Shown here one piece after another: positions 1 through 7,926 of a DNA stretch of 64,000 bases. The position numbers and the translations under genes are program-made. The stretch covers positions 62,001 through 126,000 of the forward strand of contig CAYPTB010000007.1 in NCBI GenBank assembly GCA_964413535.1, read 5' to 3'. The first letter of the stretch is position 1. Every line of letters begins with the position of its first letter. This DNA is from CAYPTB01 sp964413535. Lineage in GTDB: Bacteria > Planctomycetota > UBA1135 > GCA-002686595. The notes under the pieces were generated by a model. It was not told the origin of the DNA and did no database searches. It worked only from the letters and a program-made list of their open reading frames with translations.

Positions 1-1
1 G

Positions 2-388
2 CGGCTCCACGCGGAGCGCGCGGCGAGCGATCCGGACTTCGTGTCGGTGGTGGAGCGCGTGCGCTTCCAGGACGAGTCCCGCGACGTGCACGACCTGCCG
101 CTGAACGAAGCTCTGCGCCGCGCCCAACTCGACGAGAGCAGCGCGCGTCTGCTCGCGATCGAGAACGCGCGCCGCCGCGCCCACGGCCAGGATCCGCTCG
201 CCGACCTCGCCGAGCTGGCCGAGCTCGACGCCGAGAGCGAGGACGAGCTCGATCCCCTGGTCGAGGAAGCCGCGCGCATCGCCCTCGACCTGGGCCGCCT
301 CGTACGCTCCCCTTCTTTCGCCGCCGATCACCCCGCCGACGGATCCCGCCTCGTCCCTCCCGGCTCCTCCGCCTCGAACGACGAGTAG
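2..388 (+). CDS. prc: Tail-specific protease Prc/CtpA, C-terminal fragment
   Basis: This is the last 128 codons of a gene that begins before the window; the frame is open from base 2. The protein resembles the C-terminal helical domain (DUF3340 type) of the periplasmic S41 protease Prc, which degrades proteins from their C-terminus. The stretch begins with LHAERAASDPDF, comparable to the 'aRiakDPeF' region of E. coli Prc. It ends with DPLVEEAARIALDLGRL, matching the 'DPyLdEtvnIALDLahL' end of that family. A tail of about 30 Ser/Pro-rich residues follows. The PDZ and Ser-Lys catalytic parts lie outside the window. The family assignment rests on remembered family similarity of this C-terminal domain only. 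Confidence 0.8.
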   Translation, partial: RLHAERAASDPDFVSVVERVRFQDESRDVHDLPLNEALRRAQLDESSARLLAIENARRRAHGQDPLADLAELAELDAESEDELDPLVEEAARIALDLGRLVRSPSFAADHPADGSRLVPPGSSASNDE

Positions 389-516
389 ACCCGCTTCCCA
401 ACTGCAAGGTGGGCGACTGATCGAGGGGGCCCGCCTAGGCGAGGCGATTAAGACGAGCGCGCGCTCTAATGGGCGGCATCAAGGGGTGTCCGGAACTCCG
501 AAGCCATCGAGGGGCC

Positions 517-1533
517 ATGCTGAAACTGGACCCAACGTCCAAAACACTCGCCGCAGTTGCGCCAGCCACGCTCGTACAAGCGAAGATCCTCGAACGAGTT
601 CATCTGCAGGCTGCAATCCTCCGCTCTTGGGATTCGTTCTGCGGTGAGCTCGGACTCGAGGAGCTGTTTCTCGTCGGAGCAGAGATCGTCCCGCACGAGT
701 CCTGCAATGTTCGCATCGACATTCTTGCTCTCGGTCGAGACGGAAAACCTGTCGTCTTCGAGCTCAAGCGACATCACGAACGCCTTCAGCTACTCCAGGC
801 TCTTTCCTACGCAGCGATGGTGGCTCGTTGGGACGCGCAGCGGTTTCTTCGAGAACTCGGGACTCGGGATGACGGGGAGACCGATGAACTGCGGTCGCTA
901 TTGAACGACGAGTCGTTTCAGTTGAGCGATCCCCAGGTGATCTTGATCGCCGAAGCCTTCGACCCTGAGGTGATTCTCGCAGCCGATTGGCTCTCGCAGT
1001 TTGGCGTTCCAATCTCGGCATTCGCGGTCTCCGCGATCGAGCACCGCGGCGACACCCTCATCTCGATCGATCAGAGATTCCCACTTGCAGGAATCGACGA
1101 CGTATATGTTCGACGGTCTTCACGAGCCGTGTCAGGCGAAGAGGTCGAGGGCTGGGAGGATGTCCTCGGCGATATTCAGTTCCCGTTCGCTCGCCGCGCA
1201 GTCGGCGTATTCCGGCGTCGCATCGAGGGGAGTCCCCGTCGACGTTCGTTCCCTTCGATCTATGCCAGTTCGCCGCTCGGCCGAATGGGTATCGCGTTTC
1301 GCCGACAGTACCTGAAGGTGTATACGAGAGACCGATCGCCTGAAGCCGAGAAGCTGCTTCGAGATCGTCTCGGACACGAAATCGATATTAGTCCGTGGGG
1401 ATCCGAAACGACCAAGAACTCAGGCTTCACGTTCAAAATCGAGACGGAAGCGCAGTTCGATCAATTCTTGCGAGCCGTTGGCGACGACGCAGCCAAGAGA
1501 ATCGATGGATCCAAGGATTCGCTCCACGAGTGA
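517..1533 (+). CDS. PD-(D/E)XK nuclease-like (NucS/DUF91-type) protein
   Basis: A predicted 338-residue cytoplasmic protein. The N-terminal third carries a PD-(D/E)XK nuclease core like that of NucS/DUF91 proteins: RIDILALGRDGKPVVFELKR, with Asp at about residue 68 and the ExK pair at about 82-84, followed by a helix with conserved QLLQALSYAAM. Such domains cut DNA, but the substrate here is unknown. The C-terminal half is not recognised. An ATG at 469 is in frame, but I chose 517 because GAGGGG lies just upstream of it. Base composition is clearly lower in GC than the flanking glycosyltransferases, which may indicate horizontal transfer. It stands alone and converges on the next gene. Confidence 0.7.
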   Translation: MLKLDPTSKTLAAVAPATLVQAKILERVHLQAAILRSWDSFCGELGLEELFLVGAEIVPHESCNVRIDILALGRDGKPVVFELKRHHERLQLLQALSYAAMVARWDAQRFLRELGTRDDGETDELRSLLNDESFQLSDPQVILIAEAFDPEVILAADWLSQFGVPISAFAVSAIEHRGDTLISIDQRFPLAGIDDVYVRRSSRAVSGEEVEGWEDVLGDIQFPFARRAVGVFRRRIEGSPRRRSFPSIYASSPLGRMGIAFRRQYLKVYTRDRSPEAEKLLRDRLGHEIDISPWGSETTKNSGFTFKIETEAQFDQFLRAVGDDAAKRIDGSKDSLHE

Positions 1534-1602
1534 TCCTTGATTCGCAACCAAAGACGACGAAGCAGCGGAGTTCCAGTCGTGCGAAGCGGATTCTCGTGAA
1601 CC

Positions 1603-3033
1603 TCAATGCTCTTGGTCGCGAGCAGCGCGTGCGAACACTTCGGCGAGCAGGTGGGCGGAGCGGTCCCAGGTGAAGTCAGCGGCGCGCGCGGCGGCGCGCT
1701 CGAGCGCGGCGGGCGGCGCCGCGAGCGCTTCGCGCAGCGCGCGTACGCAAGCTCGAGCGTCGTCGGGAGCGAAGCGCGGGACGAGGCCGCCCGTCACCTC
1801 GACGAGCGCGCCGGCGGTCGAGACGGCGAGCGGGGCGCGCGCGCGCATGGCCTCGAGCGCCGGGATGCCGAAGCCCTCGAGCAGCGAGGGCAACGCGACG
1901 CAGGCGGCTTCGGCGTAGAGCTCGGGGAGCCGCGCGTCGTCGACCGGGCCGAGGAAGCGCACGCGTTCCTCCACGCCGAGCTCGCGCGCGAGGCGCTCGA
2001 GGCGCGCGCGCTCGCCGCGCGCGTCGCGGCCCGCGAGCCAGAGCGGCGGCAAGCCCGGGTCGAGCGCGAGCGCGCGCACGAGGAGCTCGAGGTTCTTGCG
2101 CGGCTCGACGTGTCCGACGTGCAGGATCGGCGCATCGGGACGCTGACGGCGCGGGAGCACGTCGAGGTGGTCGGCGGCGTTCGGCACGACGAACGCGCGT
2201 CCTGCGGGCAGCGCGAAGCGCTCGAGGAGCGACGCGCGCACGGTCTCGCTGACGGTGACGACCGCGCGCGCGTCGGAGAGCGCGCGCGCGATCATCCCGG
2301 GCGCCACGAGGCGGCGCGCGAGACCCGCGGCGAAGGGGAAGCGCAAGGCGGGCGGGACCGCGGCGAGTCCGGCGAGACCGGCCATGCCGAGCAAGCTTTC
2401 GAAGGCCGCGAAGCCCTTGGGACGCGCGCGCTCGAAGCCGGCGTCGCCCGCCGGCGCTTCGCTCGCGGGCACGGGACCGTTAGCGGGACCTGTCTCATCC
2501 GCGGGTGCCGCTCCATCCCCGGACGAGCGCGCGCTCGAGTCGGGGCCGCTCGGCTCGCCGCCCGCATCCGCCGCTCGTTCCACGCGTGCGTCGGGTCGGC
2601 GCGGGGGGGGGCGCCGCGGGGGAGGCGCGCCGCGCGCGGGGAGCTCGAGCGCGCGCAGGTCGTGCACCGTGAGCGTGCGCGCGACGCCCGGCGGCAGGCG
2701 CGGCGCCGGCAGGTGCGCCGTGTGCACGACGTCGAAGGGTCGGCCTTCCGCGCGCGCGCGCTCGAGCTCGGCGGCGAGCGCGCGCGATTCGGCGACGACG
2801 CGCGCGAGCGGCGGGCCGGAGGGGACGTTCGACGGGAGCACGCGCACGCCCGCGAGCTCGCAGGAGAGCCCGGCGCGCGGCGCGAGCACGGCGAGCTCGC
2901 CGCCGCGCTCGGCGAGGATCCGCGCGACGCGCGGCAGGAGCTCCTGGTTGTGGCGGCGCACGCCGGACATGGGCTGGTCGAGCACGACGCCCGAGACGAG
3001 CACGCGCAGCGCGCGGACGTCCTCGGCGCTCAT
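1603..3033 (-). CDS. GT4 family glycosyltransferase with an internal low-complexity insertion
   Basis: A 476-residue GT-B fold glycosyltransferase, probably working on cell-surface polysaccharide from an NDP-sugar donor. The C-terminal Glyco_trans_1 domain shows HVGHVEPRKN and the family EX7E motif in SLLEGFGIPALEAM. The N-terminal domain has HTAHLPAP and TVHDLRAL. Residues about 135-205 form a Pro/Ala/Gly/Ser/Asp-rich insertion between the first and second parts of the N-terminal domain, absent from typical members and likely disordered. The ATG at 3033 (MSAEDVRALRVLVSG) fits the usual N-terminus; the frame continues upstream to 3102 but would overlap the preceding gene. It lies 25 bp downstream of another GT4 gene on the same strand, so the two likely form an operon. 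Confidence 0.85.
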   Translation of the reverse strand: MSAEDVRALRVLVSGVVLDQPMSGVRRHNQELLPRVARILAERGGELAVLAPRAGLSCELAGVRVLPSNVPSGPPLARVVAESRALAAELERARAEGRPFDVVHTAHLPAPRLPPGVARTLTVHDLRALELPARGAPPPRRPPPRRPDARVERAADAGGEPSGPDSSARSSGDGAAPADETGPANGPVPASEAPAGDAGFERARPKGFAAFESLLGMAGLAGLAAVPPALRFPFAAGLARRLVAPGMIARALSDARAVVTVSETVRASLLERFALPAGRAFVVPNAADHLDVLPRRQRPDAPILHVGHVEPRKNLELLVRALALDPGLPPLWLAGRDARGERARLERLARELGVEERVRFLGPVDDARLPELYAEAACVALPSLLEGFGIPALEAMRARAPLAVSTAGALVEVTGGLVPRFAPDDARACVRALREALAAPPAALERAAARAADFTWDRSAHLLAEVFARAARDQEH

Positions 3034-3058
3034 GGACCGGGTTCCGGGGCGCCGCGTC

Positions 3059-4117
3059 TCATCCGGCGAGCTCCTGCCACACGCCCTCGACCTGCTCCGC
3101 ACAGCGGTCCCAGGAGAGCTCGCGCGCGCGCGCGCCGAGCGTGGAACGCAGCGCCTCGCGCTCGTCGAGCGCGCGCGCGAGCCCGTGCGCGACCGAGGCC
3201 GGATCGTCGGGATCGACCTCGATGCCGAATTCGCCCGCGACCTCGCTCTGCGCGCTGTCCCGCGGAACGATCGCCGGCGTCCCCGACGCGAGGGCTTCGA
3301 GCACCGGGAAGCCGAAGCCCTCGCTCTTCGACAGCACCGCCACGGCCGACGCGAGGCGCAGGAGCGCCGGCAGGTGTTCCTCCTCGATCGTCTCGAGCGT
3401 GCTCACCCGGCCCGAGAGTCCCAGGCGCGCGGCGAGCCCGAGGCTCCGGCGCAGATCGCCCGTCTCGGGCCCGCTCACGACGACGTGCACGCGCGGCCCG
3501 CCGCGCTCCACGAACGCCGCGAGCCCGCGCAGCAGGGAATCGAGGTTCTTCTTCGCGCGCACCGCGCCGAGCGCCAGCACGAGCGGGTCCTCCGGCAGGC
3601 GATAGCGCCCGAGCACGACCTCGTCGACGTCGCCCGGCGGCGGCTCGTCGGCGAAGGGTTCGCCCACGCCCCAGGGGCACACGACGATCTTCGCCTTGCC
3701 CGGCAGGAGCCGCCGCCGCAGGTCGCGCGCGACGTGCTCCGTTCCGGTGAGCACGCGGTCGGCGAACAGCGGACCGAAGGCTGCCCATGCGCGATGGGCG
3801 AGGTCCGCGTTCTCGCGCACGCCGTGGCGCCAGGGGAGCTCGTGGATCGTCTGCACGCGCGCGCCGCTCCCGCGCCAGGCGAAGGCCGAGGTGAAGGAGT
3901 GCACGCCGGCCAGGCGTTCTGCGTGCACCTCGCGCGGGAGCCCGGCCGCTCGCCAGCGCCGCGCGCTCGCGCCGGGCGGCGGCGCGAGCCGCACGACGTC
4001 GAGCACGCCGCGCCGTTCGAGCACGGCCGTGAGCTCGCCCACGAGCCGCACGATGCCGGGCGGGTGCGGATGGAGCAGCGCGGTGACGTCGAAGCCGATG
4101 CGGAGCGTGGAGGACAC
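3059..4117 (-). CDS. GT4 family glycosyltransferase
   Basis: A 352-residue GT-B glycosyltransferase. It starts with RIGFDVTALLHPHPPGIVRL, the usual first strand and Gly-rich loop. It contains the donor-site region LALGAVRAKKNLDSLL and the EX7E motif in SKSEGFGFPVLEALA. The GTG at 4117 was chosen because it places the first beta strand six residues in; no strong ribosome binding site is visible, and an in-frame GTG at 4153 is possible. It is the first gene of a minus-strand pair with the next GT4 (25 bp apart) and is divergent from the GT at 4190, with only 72 bp between the starts. All three probably contribute to one surface glycan. Sugar specificity cannot be read from sequence. Confidence 0.85.
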   Translation of the reverse strand: MSSTLRIGFDVTALLHPHPPGIVRLVGELTAVLERRGVLDVVRLAPPPGASARRWRAAGLPREVHAERLAGVHSFTSAFAWRGSGARVQTIHELPWRHGVRENADLAHRAWAAFGPLFADRVLTGTEHVARDLRRRLLPGKAKIVVCPWGVGEPFADEPPPGDVDEVVLGRYRLPEDPLVLALGAVRAKKNLDSLLRGLAAFVERGGPRVHVVVSGPETGDLRRSLGLAARLGLSGRVSTLETIEEEHLPALLRLASAVAVLSKSEGFGFPVLEALASGTPAIVPRDSAQSEVAGEFGIEVDPDDPASVAHGLARALDEREALRSTLGARARELSWDRCAEQVEGVWQELAG

Positions 4118-4189
4118 GGGCGAGGGGGGCGCGAGCGAGCGCCAGAGGCTAACCGCGCAGCGTGCTCCGTCCGCTATCCTCGGCCGCGC

Positions 4190-5479
4190 ATGTCGGCCAG
4201 CAGCCGTGGGAGCGCAGACCGGCCGCGTCCCGTGCACGGCGAGCTCGCGGACCTGCGCGTGGGTTTCCTCCTCGACCACTGGCGGCCGTCGCGCGGCGGC
4301 GCCGAGGCGGCGCTCGCCGATCTCGCCGGGCACCTCGCCGGGCGCGGCGCACGGGTCGTCGTGATCGCCGCCGGCGCCGAGCCGAGTTCGCTCCCGGCGA
4401 ACGGCCGCTACCTGCGCGTGCGCGCCCGCGGCCTCACGCGCGCGCGCCGCGAGCGCGAGCTCGCCCGCGCGCTGGTCGCGGCGGCGCGCGCGGCGTGCGA
4501 CGTGACGATCGGCGTGCGTCACCTGCCCGAGGTCGACCTGTACTGGCCGCACGGCGGGAGCTATCGCGCGTCGCTCGCCGCGCGCCGGGCCGCGCGCGGC
4601 CGGACGCTCGAGACCGAGCCGCGCGGACGGCACCGGGTCTTCCTCGAGCTCGAGCGCGAGCTCTTCGAGGGCGGCGCCGCGTTCGGCGGCGCCGAGCGGA
4701 GGGTCGCGAGCGCGCAGGTCGCGGCGGCGGCCGGTGGGCGCGGCGGCGACGCGCCGTGCGGACTCCGAGCGCGCGCGCCGCGCGCGCAGCGCATCGTCTG
4801 CGTCTCGGAGCTCGTGCGCGCCGAGCTCGCGGCGGCGTACCCGAATGCGGCGGAGCGCTTGGTCGTGGTCGAGAACGGGGTCGACCTCGAGCGCTTCCAT
4901 CCGCGCGAACGCGCGACGCGCGGCGCTCTGCTGCGCCGCTCGCTCGGTGTTCCCGCCGGGATGCCGCTCGTCGCCTTCTCCGCGCGCGAGCCGCGCCTGA
5001 AAGGGCTGCCGGAGCTCTTGGCGGCGCTCGCGGATCTACGGGGTCGCGGCTGGTTCCTGTTGGCGGCCGGGATGAAGGACGCTTCGGCGTGGCGGCGCGC
5101 GGCGGCGGCGCTCGGGATCGAACGCGCGCGCTGCGCCTTCCTGCCCGAGGTCGATGCGGTCGCGCTCGCGGCCGGCGCGGATCTCGTCGTGCTCCCTACC
5201 TGGCGCGACACGTCGTCCTTCGTGGTGCTCGAGTCGCTCGCGTGCGGCACGCCCGTCGTCACGACCACGCGGGCCGGCGCATCGACCGCCGTCGGGCCGC
5301 AGGCGGGCAGCGTGATCGAAGCGGGCGACCACGCCGCGCTGTGCGCGGAGCTCGACGGTTGGCTCGCCCGCGCGGCGGGGGTCGAGCGCGAAGCCGTGCG
5401 TGCGTGCGTGCTCGAGCGCGATCGCGGCCGCTGGCTCACGCGCCTCGCGGAGCTCGTCCTGCAAGTCGCGCGAGGATGA
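4190..5479 (+). CDS. GT4 family glycosyltransferase, WaaG/RfaG-like
   Basis: A 429-residue glycosyltransferase. The N-terminal domain contains LRVGFLLDHWRPSRGGAE and a segment around residues 105-125 (RHLPEVDLYWPHGGSY) that resembles the 'MPGLDVYYAADVCY' region of the LPS core glucosyltransferase WaaG. The C-terminal domain has ENGVDLERFHP and AREPRLKGL. In the catalytic EX7E position the first acid is Asp (RDTSSFVVLESLA). The frame is open far upstream, but the ATG at 4190 is the first that fits the fold and clears the divergent gene. It likely transfers a hexose to a lipid-linked or core oligosaccharide at the inner face of the membrane; the exact acceptor is unknown. Confidence 0.82.
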   Translation: MSASSRGSADRPRPVHGELADLRVGFLLDHWRPSRGGAEAALADLAGHLAGRGARVVVIAAGAEPSSLPANGRYLRVRARGLTRARRERELARALVAAARAACDVTIGVRHLPEVDLYWPHGGSYRASLAARRAARGRTLETEPRGRHRVFLELERELFEGGAAFGGAERRVASAQVAAAAGGRGGDAPCGLRARAPRAQRIVCVSELVRAELAAAYPNAAERLVVVENGVDLERFHPRERATRGALLRRSLGVPAGMPLVAFSAREPRLKGLPELLAALADLRGRGWFLLAAGMKDASAWRRAAAALGIERARCAFLPEVDAVALAAGADLVVLPTWRDTSSFVVLESLACGTPVVTTTRAGASTAVGPQAGSVIEAGDHAALCAELDGWLARAAGVEREAVRACVLERDRGRWLTRLAELVLQVARG

Positions 5480-5563
5480 GCGAGGCGCGCGCGGGAGCCG
5501 ACCGGCGTCGCCCATGCGCCGCGCAGGTGCGAGATCGCCGGCGAGTGCGGCGCCTGGGTTCGC

Positions 5564-6025
5564 TCAGCGCTGGCTCGCGGGTTGGCGTTTCGCCACCAGG
5601 CTCCGGCCTTCCGCGTCGTCCAGGCGAACCACTCCAGGGTTGCCGCGCTCTCTGTCGATCGCCGCGTTGAAATAGTAGGCGCCGCCGGCGGGGCAGTCGA
5701 GGTCGATGACGCCCTCGACCTTGCCCTTGCTCGGGTCGACGGCCTGGTAGAAGGCGCGTCCGACCGTTCGTCCGCCCGCGCGCTCCCAACACAAGTAGGT
5801 ACCGGGCGTCAGCGTGCCGATCTCACGCTCGCCGTCGAGGACGAGGATCGGGCTCCCGTGCATCCGGTCCGTGTCCTCGCGCACGACGTAGATGCGCGCG
5901 AGGTCGGGGCGCGTGACGGTCACGTCCTGCGCGGGCATGGGTACCTGCTGATGCGAAGAGGCGCGGCACCCCACCGAGAGCCCGACGAAGAGGAGCGCGG
6001 CGAAGAGCGTGGAGCGAGTGTTCAT
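5564..6025 (-). CDS. DUF2846-like lipoprotein
   Basis: A 153-residue predicted lipoprotein. The signal peptide MNTRSTLFAALLFVGLSVGC ends in an LSVGC lipobox with Cys20. The mature part has a beta-rich domain beginning ARIYVVREDT, followed by 'ILVLDGEREIGTLTPGTYLC'. This resembles DUF2846 proteins, which share an 'IyvyRe...v.vdg..ig.l..gtyf' pattern. Function is unknown. It converges on the glycosyltransferase gene upstream of it in the window. A longer frame is open to 6337, but the ATG at 6025 is the only start that gives a signal peptide. Confidence 0.7.
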   Translation of the reverse strand: MNTRSTLFAALLFVGLSVGCRASSHQQVPMPAQDVTVTRPDLARIYVVREDTDRMHGSPILVLDGEREIGTLTPGTYLCWERAGGRTVGRAFYQAVDPSKGKVEGVIDLDCPAGGAYYFNAAIDRERGNPGVVRLDDAEGRSLVAKRQPASQR

Positions 6026-6435
6026 CGGGTTGGGGGCGCGATGGCGCGCGCCGGATTGTCCTCGGGAACTCGCGCGCACGCAAGCAAGCCGAGGATCGGG
6101 CGCTGGGTCAGCCCGTGACCGACCCGTGCGGAGGATCGCTCGTGCACGCGACCCCCTTGGCGTCGCCCAGGTACTGGGAAAGTCCCTTCGATCGGTCACA
6201 CTCGCGAGCATGGCGCACCCGAGAGGATGAGCCCTGATTCGTCCGTGCGGGTCTTCCTCATCGATTGCTGCCAAACAAGACCCTTGACGGATGCTTGGCG
6301 GTCGAGACACGTCTTCTAGGAGACGTTCAGGGCCCATTCCGTTTCATTCCGCGCTCGGGCGTTCGCAGCTCCCATCGATACCCACACCGCACCAACTCCG
6401 CGCGAACGCATCCGCGCCATCGGCGTGCGGCATGT
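6026..6435. other. Intergenic region with a truncated REP-like repeat copy
   Basis: No convincing gene was found in this 410-bp stretch. It contains the inverted repeat copy at 6261-6272. A short translated stretch after that copy on the plus strand (QGPFRFIPRSGV) resembles the transposase N-terminus (QGVFEFKSRGGL) encoded at the other end. The 3' flank of the transposase may therefore be a degenerate duplication of its 5' flank. Confidence 0.5.
6261..6272 (-). repeat. REP-like repeat, half copy (inverted)
   Basis: TCGATTGCTGCC is the reverse complement of the left part of the two copies at 7151 and 7433. The second hairpin arm (AATCG) is missing, because the copy continues AAACAAG. It lies about 165 bp beyond the 3' end of the transposase gene. 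Confidence 0.6.
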
Positions 6436-7125
6436 TCACGGCCCTCGGCACGCGCCGCGCGGTACTTCGGCGAGCTGCAGGAGGCCAAGGAGCTTCCAAC
6501 CCGTTCCGAGGAGCCAAGTCTTGGCGCGGGCCGACGGCCACGCGTGCTCCTTTCGCAACGGCGCATCCTCCCAACCGTCCAGTGCTGAGCCCGACGCGTA
6601 AGGATCGAGGCCCGCGATCGCGATGCCGTGCTTCGCGTGATTCTTGAGGACGTACACGAGCGCGTTGCGTACCTCGCGCGGCGTCCTCAGGATCCGGTCG
6701 TGGTAGCGATCGGCGAAGATCTTGCCCGTGCGACCCCAGAGCTTGTTGAGCGCCTTCGCGACGCGGATCGCGAACCCCTGCATCGCGCGTGACAGCGCCT
6801 GCCGCCCCTCCGCTTCGACGATCATGTGCACGTGATTGCTCTGGATCGAGTAGTGGACGAGTCGCGTCCCGAAGCGCTCGCGCGACGCCGCGAATGCACG
6901 CTCGAGCACGCGCCGCACGGACGTTCGCCGCAAGCTCGAGAGCCCCGGACGGAGGCGCATCGTCACGTGCACCGGAAAGTGCTTCGCCAAGACCTCACGT
7001 GGCCGATGGGGCACGAGCGGACGTTCGCCCTTGGCCTTCCGTCCCGCTCCCGCGCGCAATCCTCCCCTGCTCTTGAATTCGAAGACGCCCTGACACGCCT
7101 CTCGTGTTTGCCGCTTCACGTTCAC
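6436..7125 (-). CDS. REP-associated tyrosine transposase (RAYT, IS200/IS605-like Y1)
   Basis: A 229-residue Y1 HUH transposase of the RAYT group. It contains the HUH metal motif NHVHMIV (His98, His100) and the catalytic Tyr141 in FADRYHDRIL, followed by PREVRNALVYVLKNHAKHG, typical of RAYTs. These single-copy enzymes cut and join single-stranded DNA at REP hairpins. The GTG at 7125 is chosen because AAGGAGG lies six bases upstream of it; an open frame reaches a TTG at 7167 inside the repeat. Short hairpin repeats lie on both sides. No second gene such as tnpB is present. The length matches the family, and the gene looks intact. Confidence 0.88.
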   Translation of the reverse strand: MNVKRQTREACQGVFEFKSRGGLRAGAGRKAKGERPLVPHRPREVLAKHFPVHVTMRLRPGLSSLRRTSVRRVLERAFAASRERFGTRLVHYSIQSNHVHMIVEAEGRQALSRAMQGFAIRVAKALNKLWGRTGKIFADRYHDRILRTPREVRNALVYVLKNHAKHGIAIAGLDPYASGSALDGWEDAPLRKEHAWPSARAKTWLLGTGWKLLGLLQLAEVPRGACRGP

Positions 7126-7150
7126 CACGACCCTCCTTCTCCCTCGTAAG

Positions 7151-7170
7151 GTTCGATTCGGCAGCAATCG
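7151..7170 (+). repeat. REP-like hairpin, copy next to the transposase start
   Basis: GTTCGATTCGGCAGCAATCG contains the inverted arms CGATT and AATCG around a 7-nt loop. It is identical to the copy at 7433-7452 and lies 26 bp upstream of the transposase start. It is likely recognised by the RAYT, by analogy with known REP/RAYT pairs. Confidence 0.7.
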
Positions 7171-7323
7171 ACAACAGTAGGACGATGCAGCTCGAGTGAG
7201 GGTTGCGCGGAATCTCGTGTTCCTCTCCGCGATGGTGCTGTTTTCACGCGAACGCGCTCCGTTCTTCGTGCGCGGTCCCGTGCGTCACTGGCGCGTCGGC
7301 CTTGGCCCGCTCGTGGAAGCGAC

Positions 7324-7422
7324 CACGTACTCGGTGCTCTTGACGAGCTCGGGAGCGAACACCTTGATCGCGACATCGACGGCGAGATTGAGATGGCGGC
7401 CGAGGAAGACTCCCAACAAGAG
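7324..7422 (-). pseudogene. Ser/Thr protein kinase N-lobe remnant
   Basis: The minus strand reads LLLGVFLGRHLNLAVDVAIKVFAPELV, which matches the Hanks-type kinase strand around the invariant VAIK lysine ('vylArd..LgrdVAIKvl.peLa'). It has no glycine-rich loop before it and no HRD or DFG motif after it. The frame ends by 7285. Ten bases upstream lies an intact REP-like copy (7433-7452), so the kinase 5' end appears to have been replaced there. The fragment is too short to be functional. Confidence 0.5.
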
Positions 7423-7432
7423 AGGTGCGCCA

Positions 7433-7452
7433 GTTCGATTCGGCAGCAATCG
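7433..7452 (+). repeat. REP-like hairpin, second perfect copy
   Basis: A perfect 20-bp direct repeat of 7151-7170, including the CGATT/AATCG arms. It sits at the broken end of the kinase fragment, 281 bp from the copy at the transposase. Confidence 0.7.
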
Positions 7453-7926
7453 CTGCAGAGGAAATGATGCACCCCAATGGTCGACCCGAGCCCGCGGCCA
7501 CGTCGCTGACAAGGACGGCGTAGCGCTCGATGCTGCCCGCGCTCGCGAGTGGGGAGGCAGCGAACGAGAGACGCACGCAATCGACCCAGACGTCCCGTCG
7601 AGTCGGTGTCGAGGGTCGGGGTGCGGAATCCGCATGGAACACGCACGAGAGTCCACGTCCAACGTGTTGGACAGGCCCTTCACGGAGTCCGCGTGCGGTG
7701 AGATCCGAGGCAGCAGGGCGTCGACATGGTCATCGAACTCCGCCGTCTCCGGAAGGCCGGAGCAGAGGAACCTATTCGTGCCGGTCCTCCGCGATGAGAG
7801 TGTGGGGGCTCAGCTCACCGATGGGCCGGCATCGGTCGCAGGCGAGTGCGAGAGCTCCCTGCTGAGCACTTTCGACTGGACGATGTCTCGTGCACGCGGC
7901 TCGCGCTGCAGGGGGGCGTCTGGCGG
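7453..7926. other. Intergenic region, no gene recognised
   Basis: About 470 bp between the REP-like copy and the end of the RND pump gene. Open frames exist on both strands, but none has recognisable domain content or a supported start. No strong hairpin was seen. Confidence 0.5.

Noticed and set aside
1606..3750. Long plus-strand open frame opposite the glycosyltransferases
   Set aside because: It is Arg/Ala/Glu-rich with no domain content, a typical shadow of a high-GC gene on the other strand.
7146..7175. tRNA T-arm-like GGTTCGATTC sequence
   Set aside because: No acceptor stem or anticodon arm around it; it belongs to the REP-like hairpin.
7244..7642. 132-residue minus-strand frame in the RAYT region
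   Set aside because: No recognisable sequence and no good start; it overlaps the kinase remnant in another frame.
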